NCBI GenBank assembly: GCA_022539475.1
Contig: VCMS01000245.1
Coordinates: 25,072-89,071, forward strand
Source: Gracilaria domingensis
Lineage: Eukaryota; Rhodophyta; Florideophyceae; Gracilariales; Gracilariaceae
DNA: 64,000 nt
Reading direction: 5' to 3'
A program made the position numbers and the translations under genes. Position 1 is the first letter of the stretch, and each line of letters begins with the position of its first letter. The notes below the pieces were generated by a model that was not told the origin of the DNA, made no database searches, and saw nothing but the letters and a program-made list of their open reading frames with translations. Below are positions 24,626-37,141 of the stretch, piece by piece.

Positions 24626-25531
24626 GGGTTGTTGCAGACGGGTGTCATCAGACATGTCGTAATGTCATTCTGTCGTATTGGCAGCGCGCGAGATCAAGTT
24701 GTGTTAGGGTCGCTACCCTAACACAACTCAACCACCCTGCCCGCGGGCACGTTACGTTTTGGCTGGATATGCGTGCGGTGTGTGTTTTGGGAGGTCTGTG
24801 GACGCTACCAGAATGAGGCGAAAACGAGCCCGCGGGCGGGGGGGGTCGGTCGTGTTAGGGTAGGTACCCTAACACGACCGGACCCCCCCGCCCGCGGGCA
24901 TGAAATCGCACATTTTTGAAAAAATCGGCCAAAACGTGCCCGCGGGCGGGGGGGTCCGTTCGTGTTAGGGTAGGTACCCTAACACGAACGGACCCCCCCG
25001 CCCGAAGGCATAAAAAAACACATTTTTTAAAAAACCGGCCAAAACGTGCCCGCGGACGGGGGGGTGCGGTTGTGTTAGGGTAGCCACCCTAACACAACCG
25101 ATCCCCCCCCACGCCAGTGGGCACGTTCTGGTCACATTTTAGCACCATGCCGAGACCTCCCAAAACCCCTTCCTCAACACTTCTTGCACTCATTACCATG
25201 CACCCGCCCGCGAACACGTTGGCACCGCTGTCTACGTGGATTGGCGGGATGGCAAAAAGCTGTACATTAATTAGAGTATATCTTGAGTATTAGGAGCGCT
25301 TCAAAACGCATGAATGGAGAGCGCTACCATTGTTCGCATAAATCTACGTCCACCAAAACCCTTCGCTAGAAGGAACTTTTTGAGGCCATTCTGTAGCGTT
25401 TTGATACCTCCCAAAACACAATCGGTTGCATTCCTTGCAACCATTTTGTTGCGAGCTCAGTACAGATCTTTTAGAGATAAATTAACTAGTTTTTTCATCC
25501 AATTGATGCTCAACCAGTAACATAATACGCG
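24625..25531 (+). repeat. PAL array 2: four palindromic modules
   Basis: Modules lie near 24700-24730, 24835-24895, 24950-24995 and 25060-25115. Each centres on TTAGGGTA facing TACCCTAA within GC clamps such as GCGGGGGGGTC. The inner edge, GGTTGTTGCA followed by CAGACATGTC and ATGTCATTCTGTCGTA, is nearly identical to the inner edge of PAL 4 (44848). This defines a common repeat boundary. Confidence 0.85.
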
Positions 25532-25880
25532 ACGCGGCATATCTGCTGTTTGCGCTGCGCTGCCTAGTGCAGCAGCTCGCGCCGGCACGCCGGTTGCAGC
25601 TGCTGTCCGCCGCCAATCTGCACGTGCTGTTGCGCGCCGACGCGGACGCGTTGCGCGCGCTGCGAGCCGCGCTGAGCACCGCGCAGCAGCGGCTGCTGCA
25701 GCCGCGCTGGCGGTGGTGCTGCTGGCTTCGAACGCGCCCCCGCTGGGCGAGCAGGTGGCACGCGCGCTACGGCATGAGCTGCAAGACTTGTTCTCGCTCA
25801 TTGCCCCCCAGTCTGCCTTGGGAGATGTATTTGTGCGCTTCTCGTCGCCGTCTGCCGCGACCCGCTCTCCAATATCGTAT
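25532..25880 (+). other. GC-rich coding-like scrap fused upstream of ECM29 sequence
   Basis: An Ala/Leu/Arg-rich translation (LLFALRCLVQQL, LHVLLRADADALRALRAAL, then in another frame HELQDLFSLIAP) looks like helical protein but does not match ECM29, which starts only at about 25880. It may be a piece of another gene caught at this breakpoint. Source unknown. Confidence 0.35.
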
Positions 25881-28414
25881 ACTTCCCCCCAAGGGTCAGC
25901 AAGATATTGTTGGAAACCTCGTCCGGTCTCTGACCGCCGGCGAGCGGGCTGCGGTGATCGTCCCGGGCAATCAAGGAGTGTTTCTCGAGTTCACGGCGTG
26001 GAAGTGGAATCAAACACGGCTGGCGCGCGCTCTGGTACCAACGAGGAGCTCTGTAGTCCGGCTCAAGACATGGGTCAGCCTGGAACAGTCGCAAGCGCGC
26101 AGCACTGGCAGTTCCCTCTTAAATAATGATATCGCCGCCGAACAGCTTCGACTGCACGTGAAGAGTCTTTTGCTGCGCTTGTATGTGTACTGCCATCACC
26201 CGATATAGAGCGTTCGCATTGCTATGCGCTCAATTATATCCGCGGTGGTCAAGGCTTCTGGTCACGGCTCAGTGGCCGAGGCGATCAAGGCGAACTTGCT
26301 TGCAGTGACGGACCACTGCATCAAGTCAATCGTTTCCCGGCAATGGCGTTCGCGAGAAGCGGGGTGCGCCGCGCTTCGCGACGTTCTTGCCTCCCGCACA
26401 TGGGAGGAGGTGAAGGACTCTTTAAAGGATTTCTGGTACTACACACTGAGGGCTATGGATGATATGAAGGAAAGTGTGCGAAAGAGTGCTCAAGGCACTG
26501 GAAGGGCACTCTCGGAACTTTCGATATATCTACGTAATCCAAACTATTTGGGTGAAGAGGAATCGGCTCAAGCCGTTGACGTTGTACTGTCTGTGCTTAT
26601 GACGTCCTTCACACACAGCGCCGAGGAGGTGAGAGAGCTCGTGTCAAAGACTCTGTCCGAGATCACACGACATGGAGGAACGGCCTTGCGGTCGTCTGTG
26701 CCGGATTTGATCGCGAATCTGTTGGACGTTGCGACAGAGCTCGAGCCGCAAATCTTAAACTACGCGGAGTATCATGTAGCCTCACCGGAGGAGCTGCAAA
26801 ACGCTCTGGTCTCTGCAGCGAGTATGTCCTCGTCCTCTTTGATCGAGTCGCTTGAAAGGCTCATAGGGCAAGTTGACGAGACAATCGCGGCGGAGGTGGT
26901 TCCGAATCTGGCACGATTGGCTCGCGTAGGAGTGGGAATTCCTACGCGTGCAGCGACGGCAAGGTTGATGTCGAGCGTTCTGCAATCCAGAGCAGTGGTC
27001 ATGGAACCATATGCTGCAAAGCTGCAGTTTTCAGCGGCAAGCGCTGCGGGCATGGAGCGCAACGCAATGCTTCGAAAGGCATGGTACAAGGCCGCTGGCA
27101 GAGGTTCAAAGTTGTGCCGCGTCGATGAAGTTGCAAAGTATTGCAAACAAAATTAGCAAGAAGGCCACATCGGAGTATCCTCGGGATCGCGCGCTTGCCT
27201 CGTCTCTCGCTGCTGGGTTGTGTCGGATGGCGCCCGATACGACCCAGCAGCACGCAAGCTCTATATGGCCCTTCGCATACATGGGGCGCCCTGAAACAGA
27301 CGACGACGCAGGAGATGACAGCAAGAACTGGAAAGACGCCTGGAATAAAGGTGCGCCAAGTACTCAGGCCGGGCTTCGTTTGTACGCAAAGGCGATTGTT
27401 GAAATATGTGAGCAACGGCTATCTACTTCTGCTCAGTACCGCGTGAAAAGGAACGCCGCAGCCACGCTAGGGGACCTCACGAACGCTTCAAATGACATTG
27501 TCGATGTACAGTACATGTCGCGAAGCGCAAAAACGTTGTTAGCGGTGCTTCCAGGTCATATTTGGAAAGGACAGCATGTTGCAATTGAGGCCATTGGGTC
27601 TTTGGCAGATTTCTGTTCAAGCGCATCTTTGTGGGAGTCGTGCGGAGAGAGCGTAGCTGTTGTGCAGCCTGTGCTGTCCGAATTTGATCGAGGGAAGAAG
27701 GATTATCGAATTGCAGCAATTGATGCGGCGAGGAAGGTGCTGGTTAACACCAGAGAAACCGTTTGCATGTACGAGAAAGTCAGGGACCACTTGTCAGAGC
27801 TCGTGTCTCCAAACTCGTCGGATGTAAACGCTAGCGTACCAAATGTGTCACAGATGGTGTGGGAAACTGGGTCTGATGCAGATGCTGTTGATGCTTGGAA
27901 CAAAGCGCGAAAGTCGCAAAAGCTATTGTGCAAAGCAGCGATTCAGTGCCTGCAATCTTCAATCACAGGGGTGGCGGGCGTTGAGAAGCTAGAAGAACAC
28001 GTACTTAATTTGCTGTGTGTGTTTGAAGAACTGATGCAGAACGATTGGGACATTCGACTAACTGTACTTCAAGCCATTGAGAAGTTGTCCGAACGTTTCT
28101 CCAAACATGAACTGCAATTTAGAAACTCCCTGGAGCGCACTGAGGCATTGATTAAACCATTAGTAAACCTCAGCAAAAACGGCATTCACGAACCCAAGTA
28201 TAAAGTGCTAAGAAATAGTGGGTTAACAATTCTTGATCACTTGGTCAACGTTTCCAAGGATTCTACGGCAATGAAGGGTGTGATTGTAGAAGACACGCGA
28301 ATTGCGATCCAGAGGTCTCGGAACGAAGATTCCGAGCCTTGGGTGCGATCCGTTGCAATTAAACTATGCACGGCGTTAGCATTTCGTGATCATAGTTTAG
28401 GCTGGGGCTTTTGA
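25880..28414 (+). pseudogene. ECM29: Proteasome adaptor ECM29, C-terminal half, broken
   Basis: ECM29 is a HEAT-repeat scaffold that ties the 26S proteasome core to its regulatory particle. Recognisable blocks, in order: GQQDIVGNLVRSL; NEELCSPAQDMGQP; AAEQLRLHVKSLLLRLY; WRSREAGCAALRDVL; RAMDDMKESVRKSAQ; LEPQILNYAEYH; KNWKDAWNKGAPSTQAGLRL. These correspond to roughly the last 750 residues of a protein of about 1800. The main frames are 26224-27156 and 27011-28414. Defects: the N-terminal half is missing, frame changes occur before 26100 and near 27110, and an in-frame stop at 26206-26208 sits between LYVYCHHPI and SVRIAMRSI. The downstream half is long and clean, so the decay is recent. Confidence 0.88.
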
Positions 28415-28918
28415 GGTTGAAAAGTAGAGCTTAGGCAGTTAGGCAAAGAGGTTCGGCTAATCTGTGTGTTTACGTATCTACCTGGTGACCGTCCAACGAC
28501 TATGAATAACTCAATCGCGTGCCACTCACTTGGAAGCGCGGTCCCTTTTAGCTCATTCTAGGTAATCCAAGTAAGCTTTGAACGCAACTGAAGCTAGTTT
28601 TAATCGCCTTTACATGCGTGCGGTGTACGCTTCGGTAGTTACTCGTTAGGGGATGCTGTGCTTGAGACCTTGGGTGAGCACCAGACGCATGTGTTCCATC
28701 TGTTCATGCCGAATGAAAGCGCGTTAACTCTGCATCATCACCTGGGGTGCATGTGTATAAAAGAAGAACAGAAAGCTAATGGTCTGAACTCGGAACCGGC
28801 GACCACATTCTGATGACGACGATAGAGTGCATCAGTGACGGCTTTTCAGGATAATCTTGTTTCCCTCGACGTGCCAATGATGTCGCCCAAAGGCTGGCTG
28901 TAAGATTTTCTCGTGGTG
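28415..28918. other. Intergenic stretch between converging ECM29 and lectin pseudogenes
   Basis: No open frame of note and no known repeat. The two pseudogenes converge here, so it should contain both 3' untranslated regions. No clear polyadenylation signal was identified. Confidence 0.5.
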
Positions 28919-30540
28919 TTAGACCATTCGATGCACTTTCCGCACGGCCAACGACATCTTATTGACATGGTATACGCCAACTCTCAAAAGCGCTTGAATG
29001 AGTACGAACATGATAAGGGTACCACTTCCGCCAGGAGACTGCTCGGTGATGCTCTCGTGATGATCCACCAACTCCTCGTTCAGATCATCATGCGAATCAG
29101 AAATGTTATGCGTCTTCTACTTAAGCGCACGCCGCGAGTTATGAAGGCCTTGCAACTGGCTAGAAAACCTGCCCGAAGCACGCGATGAGTCGCCTGCAGT
29201 AGCCTTAAGAGGTTTCAAAACGGCCACCAACTGCCACATGTCGCCCTTTTGTTTCTCCATCTCGCGAATGAGTTGCGCAATGATTTGGCGCACACCCTCC
29301 AGTCGAAGCTTTCTTTCTTGCGCATTCTCGTCGCCGAGGCCCTTGAAAATGGACGTCATAGAGTTGTACACCTCGTACACCTGCAGGTCTGAAGAGCCTG
29401 AGATCGACGAGGTGGCGTCCTCTCTGCGGTGCATGCGCGCGGTATGGTTCAGATCGGTGCGATGCGGAGGCGGAGCAGGGGCGGTGCTGTCATTGCTACA
29501 CCACTGGAGCTACCATTGAAAGCCGGCGGCACGTAGCCGCGCGAATTATCGCTCTGCTGCTGTTGTTGATGCTGTTTCCGCTGTTGTTGCTGTCACAGAC
29601 CACGGTGGTCGGTCCGTAGTTCCGGAAGCAGAACCGGCGCCATACTGCTGCGAATAGTAGTCGGATCGATAAGTGTGGGCAACCTGAGCGGATTCATGAA
29701 TGAAGACGGCGTCGTGGACCTCATGATTGGCAAAGAAATGGCCGGTCTCAGCAGGGAGTGCGAGGAAGCCACCACCAGAGAATGGCAGCTGCACACCCCA
29801 AACCTTGAAGCACGTATGCCAGCGTTGTGGGGCGCGTGGGTTCATAGCGACGCCCACGTGAAGATTGCCACCGAGCAGCTGGACTTACACGCGAATCGGG
29901 TGGTTCATCTCAAGCGAGCAGCCCTCGAAAAGCTCGGTATCCGCGCCATCGGTGTCAGGCTTCCATTGCTTGGTTCCGTCCGACACATAAACGTACATAT
30001 GGGCCACATTTCGCGTTCGAGAGTTGGAAAAGGTGTCGATAATGATGCCAAGCCCCACAAATGTATGCGCAATACCCATGGCATAGCCTAACCTCCGGCG
30101 GTCCCACAAAAAGAAGAAGTCCATACCATTGGCAGGGTCATGCGAATCGCGCACGGTATCCAACTCCACGTCGAAGTAGCCGTTGAAGTTTTGCGTATCG
30201 GTGGCAATGTCGTTGTAGAACAGCGCTTAATTTGACTGGCTCGCCGACATGAGGAGGACCACGTCGCGACCGGTGCGGCTGCGCGTGATCATGGTCGTGC
30301 CCAGCTGAAACCCGTCGGAGACGGGGTCACCGGCGGCGATGGGCCTCGTTCGGGTGCCGAAAGGAGAGGTCCGGGCCTCCCGCGCCCAGGTAGAGAAACT
30401 GGAATAGCTGCGGGTTTTGCTGCTGTCACTACAGCAGCGACGGCAACGCGAGGGCTCTGGCAGCCAGCAGTAGCAGCACGCAAATCGGCGCGAGACGCGG
30501 CGTCGACGACGACTCACGGCGGGATGGCGGCGACGGTGAA
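28919..30540 (-). pseudogene. L-type (legume-like) lectin of the ERGIC-53/VIP36 family, broken
   Basis: These lectins are type I membrane cargo receptors for glycoproteins between ER and Golgi. On the minus strand: a signal-peptide-like stretch near 30470 (APICVLLLLAARALAL); FQLGTTMITRS; FNGYFDVELDT; DFFFLWDRRRLGYAMGIA; GLGIIIDTFSN and DGADTELFEGC, the carbohydrate and calcium-site region; CFKVWGVQLP; LALPAETGHFFANHEV; a Gln-rich linker; a coiled coil (ERKLRLEGVRQIIAQLIREM); a transmembrane helix (LIMFVLIQALLRVGVYH); and a short basic tail ending at 28919. In-frame stops at 30227-30229, 29885-29887 and 29117-29119 interrupt one continuous frame, and frame changes are likely near 29500-29600 and 30350. 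PAL 3 begins about 350 bp upstream. The start codon is not determinable. Confidence 0.85.
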
Positions 30541-30889
30541 CGAGTGGCGCGCGCGAAAGTTCGGGAGGCTGGAAGCGAGGTCCGTGAGCAAACGGAGGGC
30601 GTGGTTTACGGGCGGTATGGCAGGGTGCCAGTGATGACGGGCAACGGCAGCGATCCCCACGCGGAAGTGCACGCGGGGGTGGAGCGCAAAGGAGCCTAGC
30701 GCAATTGTACTGCACGTACAGCGCGCATAAAATGACTGAAGCGCGCAACATGCGCACATTGGAAGGCGTCGCGCGCCACGTCACATCGACGACGCACAGC
30801 TCTGCGGCGCGAGACAGCCGCGCGCGGAGTGCGCCGCGCACGGGAATGCGCGCCCTCGCGCGCGTCAGCGAGGCGCTTCAGCTCGAACA

Positions 30890-31743
30890 GCATGCGCTAC
30901 GTTTTGGCTGGCGTTGCGTGCGGTGTGTGTTTTAGAAGGTCTGTGGACGCTACCAGAATGAGGCGAAAACGTGCCCGCGGGTGGATGGGGTCGGTCGTGT
31001 TAGGGTAGGTACCCTAACACGACCGGACCCCCCCGCCCGCGGGCATAAAATCGTACATTTTTCAAAAAATCGGCCAAAACGTGCCCGCGGGCGGGGGGGT
31101 CCGGTCGTGTTAGGGTACCTACCCTAACACGAACGGACCCCCCCGCCCGAGGGCATAAAAAAGCACATTTTTTAAAAAACCGGCCAAAACGTGCCCGCGG
31201 GCGGGGGCGTCCGTTCGTGTTAGGGTACCTACCCTAACACGAACGGACCCCCCCCCCACGCCCACGCGCACGTTCTGGCCATATTTTGGCACCATGCAGA
31301 GACCTCCCAAAACACCTTCCTCCACACCTCCCGCACTCATTACGGTGCACCTGCCCGCCAACACGTGAACGCTGCTGGCCACGTGGATTGGCGGGAGGTA
31401 AAAGAGCTGTATATACAACGCCGGCTATACATCAATGAGAGTATATCTCGAGTATTATAAGCTCTTAAAAAGCACAATTCGAGAGCGCAGTGACTACTCG
31501 CATAAGTCTAAATCCACTACAACCACCTGTTCACAGACAAATTTTTAAACCGTTTTGCAGCGTTTCCAAACCTCCCAAAACACAGTTTGATGCATTACTC
31601 ACAGTGTTTTTGTTGCAAGCACAATATACATTCATTAGACAAGACTCAACTAGTTTTCGTATCCAAATGATGCTCATCTAGTAAAAAGAACTCACGACCA
31701 TGTGTTTGCTACAAGTTGTGTACTTATTGACAAACTACACTAT
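30890..31743 (+). repeat. PAL array 3: three palindromic modules
   Basis: Modules lie near 30985-31035, 31090-31145 and 31205-31255. The outer part continues through CCACGTGGATTGGCGGGAGG to the terminus ACACTATTTACACTG at 31743, directly against the 3' end of Plv copy B. The inner edge lies upstream of the lectin pseudogene. The outer 350 bp closely matches 46320-46696 of PAL 4. Confidence 0.85.
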
Positions 31744-32399
31744 TTACACTGCTCAGAGCAGCACGGTGACGAACTACGAAAGCGCCTCAACACTTTCACG
31801 CACGAAAGTGGTAATGCGCCGGGATGAGCTGCAGATAAACAGAGTGATGACAGTAGGTAGCTACTTAAAATACTCGCCACTCTTGTTTTCGGTGAAGATA
31901 CAAATTCACCGATGATGTAGATGAGGTAATATCGTCTAGCATGAGCCCATCGGCTCTGGCTTTTTACGCTAATATCGAAATTTAATTGGTTCGTTCTGAC
32001 GGGCTGGTAAACAGCAAAGAAGGCCTTCAACGATCATAGAATCCCTGAATTATAGTGGTAGTGGATTTCTCTGCGGAACACTAAAAGAACCAAATGGAGT
32101 TTTGATCAGCTAACTACTACATGATCCTCACAGGTTCAGAGAACGGGGGCTGTAGCAGCTCCTATATGCTAAATTCATTCAGTATAAAAATCTATGGAAG
32201 AAAAACGCAACCAGAGTGGTAGTTGAAAGCAAAACATATGGTAGTTATGAAAACCCTTCAGCCCGGCATGCTTGGGCTTGTAGCACATGACAATAGTTCC
32301 AATATTGAACTCCTATCGCTTCGCCTCTCGGTAACAAGGCCTGTCAGCAACAATACAAGAGAAGATATAAATCGACGTGTTGTGGAGATACCGTAAAAT

Positions 32400-34591
32400 G
32401 CTGCCAAAGGTGTTAGTTCTTCTTCTGTTAAGAGCCGTTATAAAACTTCAGAGTTCCACTTCCAGAGCTATGAATTGCTGCCGACTACGTTGTCGAGCAG
32501 CATTTGGAGGCTTCAATCTGCCACCGAAGAGACGAAATAGAGCTTTCATTACATCATGGCCCACTAATGCACCTATAATTATTCCAAGCAACGTCCGAGT
32601 ACTGAGAGAAAATTTTTCTGATTGGGGCCGTGTCCTGCGCTCCCCATCAGATTTCAAAGAATTCCATCATGAAAGGAAAAATATGTCAATGTCTTTGTAT
32701 GCTTTGGCCTCCATCATTCAAAGGAGATCTGCCTTGGTGAAGGTTCCATTCAGTAACCTGCCTTTCTTCGTCGTGGACAAATCTAAAGGCAAACTTCTGA
32801 CAGAAAAGTTGCATTGCATGGAAGATAGATTTGCGTTTGTAAAGTTCTGGATTTGAGTACGTATCGTTCGAAATGAACGTGACGCGGATCATCCGCTCTA
32901 AGCACTGCAATAGAAACATGATGATTCTATTGCAGTGCTTAGGGTCTCTGACTACAGTCTCTCGATTTCTGGAATATTAATCAGTTCCAATATGCCGAGA
33001 TGCAAGTTGCGTAACTGTTCGAAGCGAGCTCTCCTTGTTTCGAACAGACTGCATAGAAATAACCCCTGGATGAATCTTATGGTCAAGGCGATTTTGATGG
33101 ACGAGAGAATGAGAGATATGGAATTGGAACGCATGAAAATATCCGACTTGGATCTCGTCTCCCTTGTACGACGTAAGTTTCTTTCTCCTTCGCCTTTCTT
33201 TGCATATTCGAGAATAACTGAGTATGTCTTTCTGACGCTTTTAGTGTGGTTTTGGGAGAGTCCAGTGAATGACGTAAGAACATTACCGCCTAAAGATGAG
33301 GGAGGGGCTTTGCATCTATGACAAGGGCTTTCCGTTTGGCTCCTATGAAGAGTAGACAGAATGTCCTTAGCCTCAGAATATCCGCACAAAAACTTGCTGA
33401 GGATGGCACACTCGATATACTGCGTCTTCGCCGATGAACTGAAAACCTTTTTGCATTAGATGTATAATTTGCTACAGGACTTGACGAAGAGATTCTTGAA
33501 GGATGTGCATCCTGGAATCGCGTAGAGACTTGCTAGAAACGAATGGCATTGCGTCTGCTTCAGATGCGAAAACCTGTACCAGTGTTGTAGGAAAGTATGC
33601 CACTACTGTGAGGTCATCACGGATGCGCTTACGGCGTAGCTCGTCGGAGAAGTTGAGAAATATGAGGTGAAGAGTACAGGCGGTAACCGATGTTTTCTTT
33701 AGAGTTGTTGAAGACTTATCGGTGTATACATGCAGAATACCTACGAAAGATTCACTGTAACTTATTTCTTGGGAGTACCACACTATTCTACTATCCAAAG
33801 AGCGCATGACCATTTCCTTAAGTTCCGAGGTGGCGTCTCTTGCGAGAGAGGCGGACATGGGGTGAGATATTTTCGTGGAGTGGGTCTGAGGTATATGGTG
33901 GAAGAATGTGTTTTCGTTGTTAGCCAACTGGAGCTGTTTCACAAGTGTCTGAACGGGGGTCTCTCGTGTAGAGGGTGGCGCTGAACTTACATCCTTCTGG
34001 CGAGACAGTTCTTCGATTGAAACCGTCTTTTGAGGCGTATCGTTCGAAAATGGCGTTCTTCAGTTCTGTACAGCGCTTAGAACTTGTTATGGTCTCGTTG
34101 AATCGCTTTTGCGAGAATCGCGGGTCCCGAAGTAGCCCAATTAGCTCGTCTGCTTCACGATGACCAAGGTTGGAAGCTACTGAAGCCAGACAAACCGTGA
34201 GATAATCCATATGCAAATCACCGAGGGCCTCCTCAGAAGGCACTGGGCGTGGACTGCTTCCGTGTTCTGGCTCTAATGCCACGGGACCCGGGGAAGGAGA
34301 AACACAATGCGAAGTGTCCGGAATGAGAGGGGCGCACGGAGTGGGGTCAACGCTGTCCTCGGACACCGGATGCTCGGGAAGGCGACAAGGGGCAGTGACC
34401 GTTTCGGAAGATGCGGGCGCGGGCGCGGAAAGCTTGAGACGCTTGCTTCTCCGAATGGGCCGCCTATTTTCATCTTCCAGCGCGGCTTTCAGACGAAACG
34501 GGCAACGGTTAACATGCTGTTGAAGAGATAGCACTCCTCGGCGAGTAACGAACGGGCACCCACGCTTCTTATGTGTACAGTAGTAGATCAT
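32400..34591 (-). pseudogene. Transposase remnant of Plv copy B
   Basis: The best frame is 33920-34591 (223 residues), with YYCTHKKRGCPF, RRSKRLKL and the MDYLTVCLASVASNLGHREA block. It is followed out of frame by 33472-33942 (VYTDKSSTTLKKTS, NFSDELRRKRIRDD) and 32952-33389 (DILSTLHRS, PCHRCKAPPSS). A frame change lies near 33930, with further breaks beyond. The C-terminal region found in copy C at 50900-51700 is absent. Confidence 0.7.
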
Positions 34592-34924
34592 GGGAAGAAG
34601 AAATGAAGGAGAAACGACGACAAAGACGGCAAAAGAAGGTCATTGGAGGGGAGAAGGAGGTCAGGCGACAGTCAAGATCGACGTCAAGCTGAGAATGGAG
34701 AATATAATTTGAGTTTAAATCACGTGCTTTCGTTCAAAAAGGAACGTAGGTACACGTCAACCTCAACACAAGGGTGTACTTCTCGTATTATCTACCACTG
34801 GTTATAAACTTGAGGTTTCGCAACGTTGTACGCTGTACACCTGTCCAATCTCGCACAGAAAAATAAATCTCTTCCCTCCGCCGCCGCCGCCGCGCCTCCG
34901 CCGTCCGACCTATCGTTACCGTCG

Positions 34925-35000
34925 TGATCCGTGCCATCCACATCCTCGCGTTCTACTCCGGCGGAGTAGAACGCGAGGATGTGGATGGCACGGATCACGA
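34925..35000. repeat. Near-perfect 74-bp palindrome in Plv copy B
   Basis: GTGATCCGTGCCATCCACAT through CGCGTTCTACTCCGGC is followed by its exact mirror image. Copies A (1150-1180) and C (48440-48465) carry only one arm. Copy D has the same palindrome with a few mismatches (60498-60573). A fold-back duplication thus arose in the common ancestor of B and D. Confidence 0.85.
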
Positions 35001-35355
35001 GCGGCGCTCCGTCGTACCTTTCTCCGCCCTCGCACTCGCTACGAAGTAGAGTGCGGGGAAGAGAATGAGGTACGCTTCATGTCCGCCTAATGGACGCCTC
35101 CATAAAGCGGACATCATCCGTATCTCACGGATGTATTCCGTGCAGTCTTTCCGTGCAATCTTTTTGTACGTGCTTCCATATCCTTCTACGTATCTTTGTT
35201 CTAAACTAACCAATCCTCACCACGTCTCTTCGCGCTCTGCGACATGTACACGGCAGAAAATAAGCTTTGGGTTACTTTCGCGAGTTACTAGGTCCCTCGA
35301 CTTCTCTAGCGCATCGTTTCTGTTTTGCTTTATCAATGGTACGTTCCATCGCATT

Positions 35356-35715
35356 TCAAATGTATCCAACGGAGCATTGACTAACTTGATCTTGAAAGAG
35401 GAAATGGAATTGGTCGTTTACCTGCCTCACTGTTCGGGATAGGCGATTCTGGTACTTGGTTGGGACATAGGCTGCATTCTCGTTTATCGCATCTTGCGGT
35501 ATGTTTACTGCATGGGCATTCTTGGTGTCGTTGCTTGTGAGTTCTCGCTTCGACACCTTTCGCGTTTTACGATGAATGGATTGCCGGTAATCTAACCGAT
35601 CCCTTTTCTTCTTCTTCTTCCTTTTGCGATTTACTAGGTCCGTCGACTTTTCTAGCGCAACGTTTCTGTTTTGCACTATCAATGGTACGTTCCATCGCAT
35701 TTCAAATGTATCCAA
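35356..35715 (-). CDS. Small basic reading frame of Plv copy B
   Basis: A 119-residue frame containing RWNVPLIVQNRNVALEKS, RKRKKKKKRD and YQNRLSRT. It is the best match to the 124-residue frame at 47729-48103 in copy C. The region is duplicated in tandem (a second version at about 35820-36090). Function unknown; see the finding on this duplicated basic frame. Confidence 0.4.
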   Translation of the reverse strand: MDTFEMRWNVPLIVQNRNVALEKSTDLVNRKRKKKKKRDRLDYRQSIHRKTRKVSKRELTSNDTKNAHAVNIPQDAINENAAYVPTKYQNRLSRTVRQVNDQFHFLFQDQVSQCSVGYI

Positions 35716-36716
35716 TGGAGCATTGACTAACTTATGGATACTTTCTGCTTACGTATACAGGTAAATGACTTTTGATGCGGACGTTGCTCACGAGTTGCAG
35801 GTGCACGTTTTTAGGGGGAATTGCGGTATGTTTGCTGCATGGGCATTCTTGGTGTCGTTGCTCGGGAGTTTTCGCTTCGACACCTTTCGCGTTTTACGAT
35901 GAATGGATTGCTGGTAATCTAACCGATCCCTTTCCTTCTTCTTCTTCCTATTGCGGCTTACTAGGTCCCTCGAATTTTCTAGCGCAACGTTTCTGTTTTA
36001 GTTTATCAATGGTACGTTCCATCGCATTTCAAATGTATCCAACGGAGCATTGACTAACTTATGGATACTTTCTGCTTGCGCATACAGGTAAATGACTTTT
36101 GATGCGTACGTAGCTCACCAGTTACAGGTGCAGGTTCCTCAAGTAGGGAACCATGCATCTGGGCATGGTTCCCTACATGAGGAACGGAGAGGATGAGGCG
36201 CTTCGCGCCTCATCCTCTCGGAGTGCGTATGTGTTCTACCGATACCGCAATTTGGTGCAGGTGCCCTCTGCGGCATCTACCGCAGATTGCGCCTACACCC
36301 GCTTCATCATGGGGAAATGGTACATGCAATATAGCGAAGTAGTGGTTAGCAAAAGCGGTCGATAGAAAAATAGATACGAATAAAACGGTATGATTTCATA
36401 ATAGACATCATCTGTACTAGCAGCAGTATTCCATGCGTTGCAGGGTATTATTCCGCAGAAGGTATCGTGTAATGTGCACCTTAATGGAAACTGAACCTAG
36501 ACTTCGCGAAATACCGTTCAGGTAGCCCTCGACTAAAGAACTAGCACGAGTGGAAAACCCACCAGTATTTACTGCACAGTGATTCTGGACGACCCAAGCA
36601 ATTATCTTCAAATTTTGAAATAATTGATCTCGATATTTTTTCAAAAAATTTACTGGACGACCCTTGCCACTTTCTGGACGACCCTCGCCAAAAACTAGCA
36701 TCTGCAAGAGACAGAC

Positions 36717-37140
36717 GTTCCAGCACCTTCCTCTTCTCCTTACTCCTCTTCTTCAGAAGACTCTCGCAGTCCTTAAAGCTACCACATTTCGCCTTCAGTG
36801 TCAAAAATGGCCCCTTCTGTGCAGCAACTCTTCCCGCACTTCCCATATCTTCCCTTCCGTATTCGCTGGGTGTAATCAAAACATTGCGCTCTCACTAGAT
36901 CGAAGAAGTCAATACGATACAGTGCAAGCAAGGAGTGCTGAGCTACTCGACCTTCTAATCTTGTCGCACGCGCTTTTGTTCACCTTAGATCATCGTTTTA
37001 CTATTATCGGAGTTCTCTTTGAACGCTCTTCTGTATAAATTTTCATCTTCCACTAGTTTTTGTCCACTAAGTATCTTCCTTAATATCATTGAATAGTGTT
37101 TTTAACCACGTTGCCTCGACCTTGTGTACTCTTCACTTTT
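36717..37140. other. Unassigned stretch beside the Plv copy B 5' end
   Basis: A minus-strand frame running to 36879 reads ITPSEYGREDMGSAGRV and then a Lys-rich segment (LKKRSKEKRKVLE) before entering the transposon. It could be the remnant of a host gene interrupted by copy B, but I do not recognise it. The remainder to 37140 shows nothing. Confidence 0.3.
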
Positions 37141-37141
37141 G

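Larger units (their letters stand above)
31744..36716 (-). mobile_element. Plv copy B: CACTA/Plavaka/KDZ-like DNA transposon, internally deleted
   Basis: On the minus strand it runs from CGTCTGTCTCTTGCAG (36716) through the paired hairpins (36140-36222), two tandem copies of the basic-frame region (35360-36090), a private 74-bp palindrome (about 34925-35000), transposase remnants (32400-34591) and the shared 3' region, ending GCTGCTCTGAGCAG at 31744. It lacks the C-terminal third of the transposase present in copy C. The same deletion shape is found in A and D, which suggests amplification of a non-autonomous form. Confidence 0.8.

Noticed and set aside
24700-25115. Internal telomere because of TTAGGG words.
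   Set aside because: Each module has a single TTAGGG facing a single CCCTAA within a larger palindrome; there is no tandem run.
28913-29188. Plus-strand 91-residue frame.
   Set aside because: It is the antisense of the lectin membrane helix and tail.
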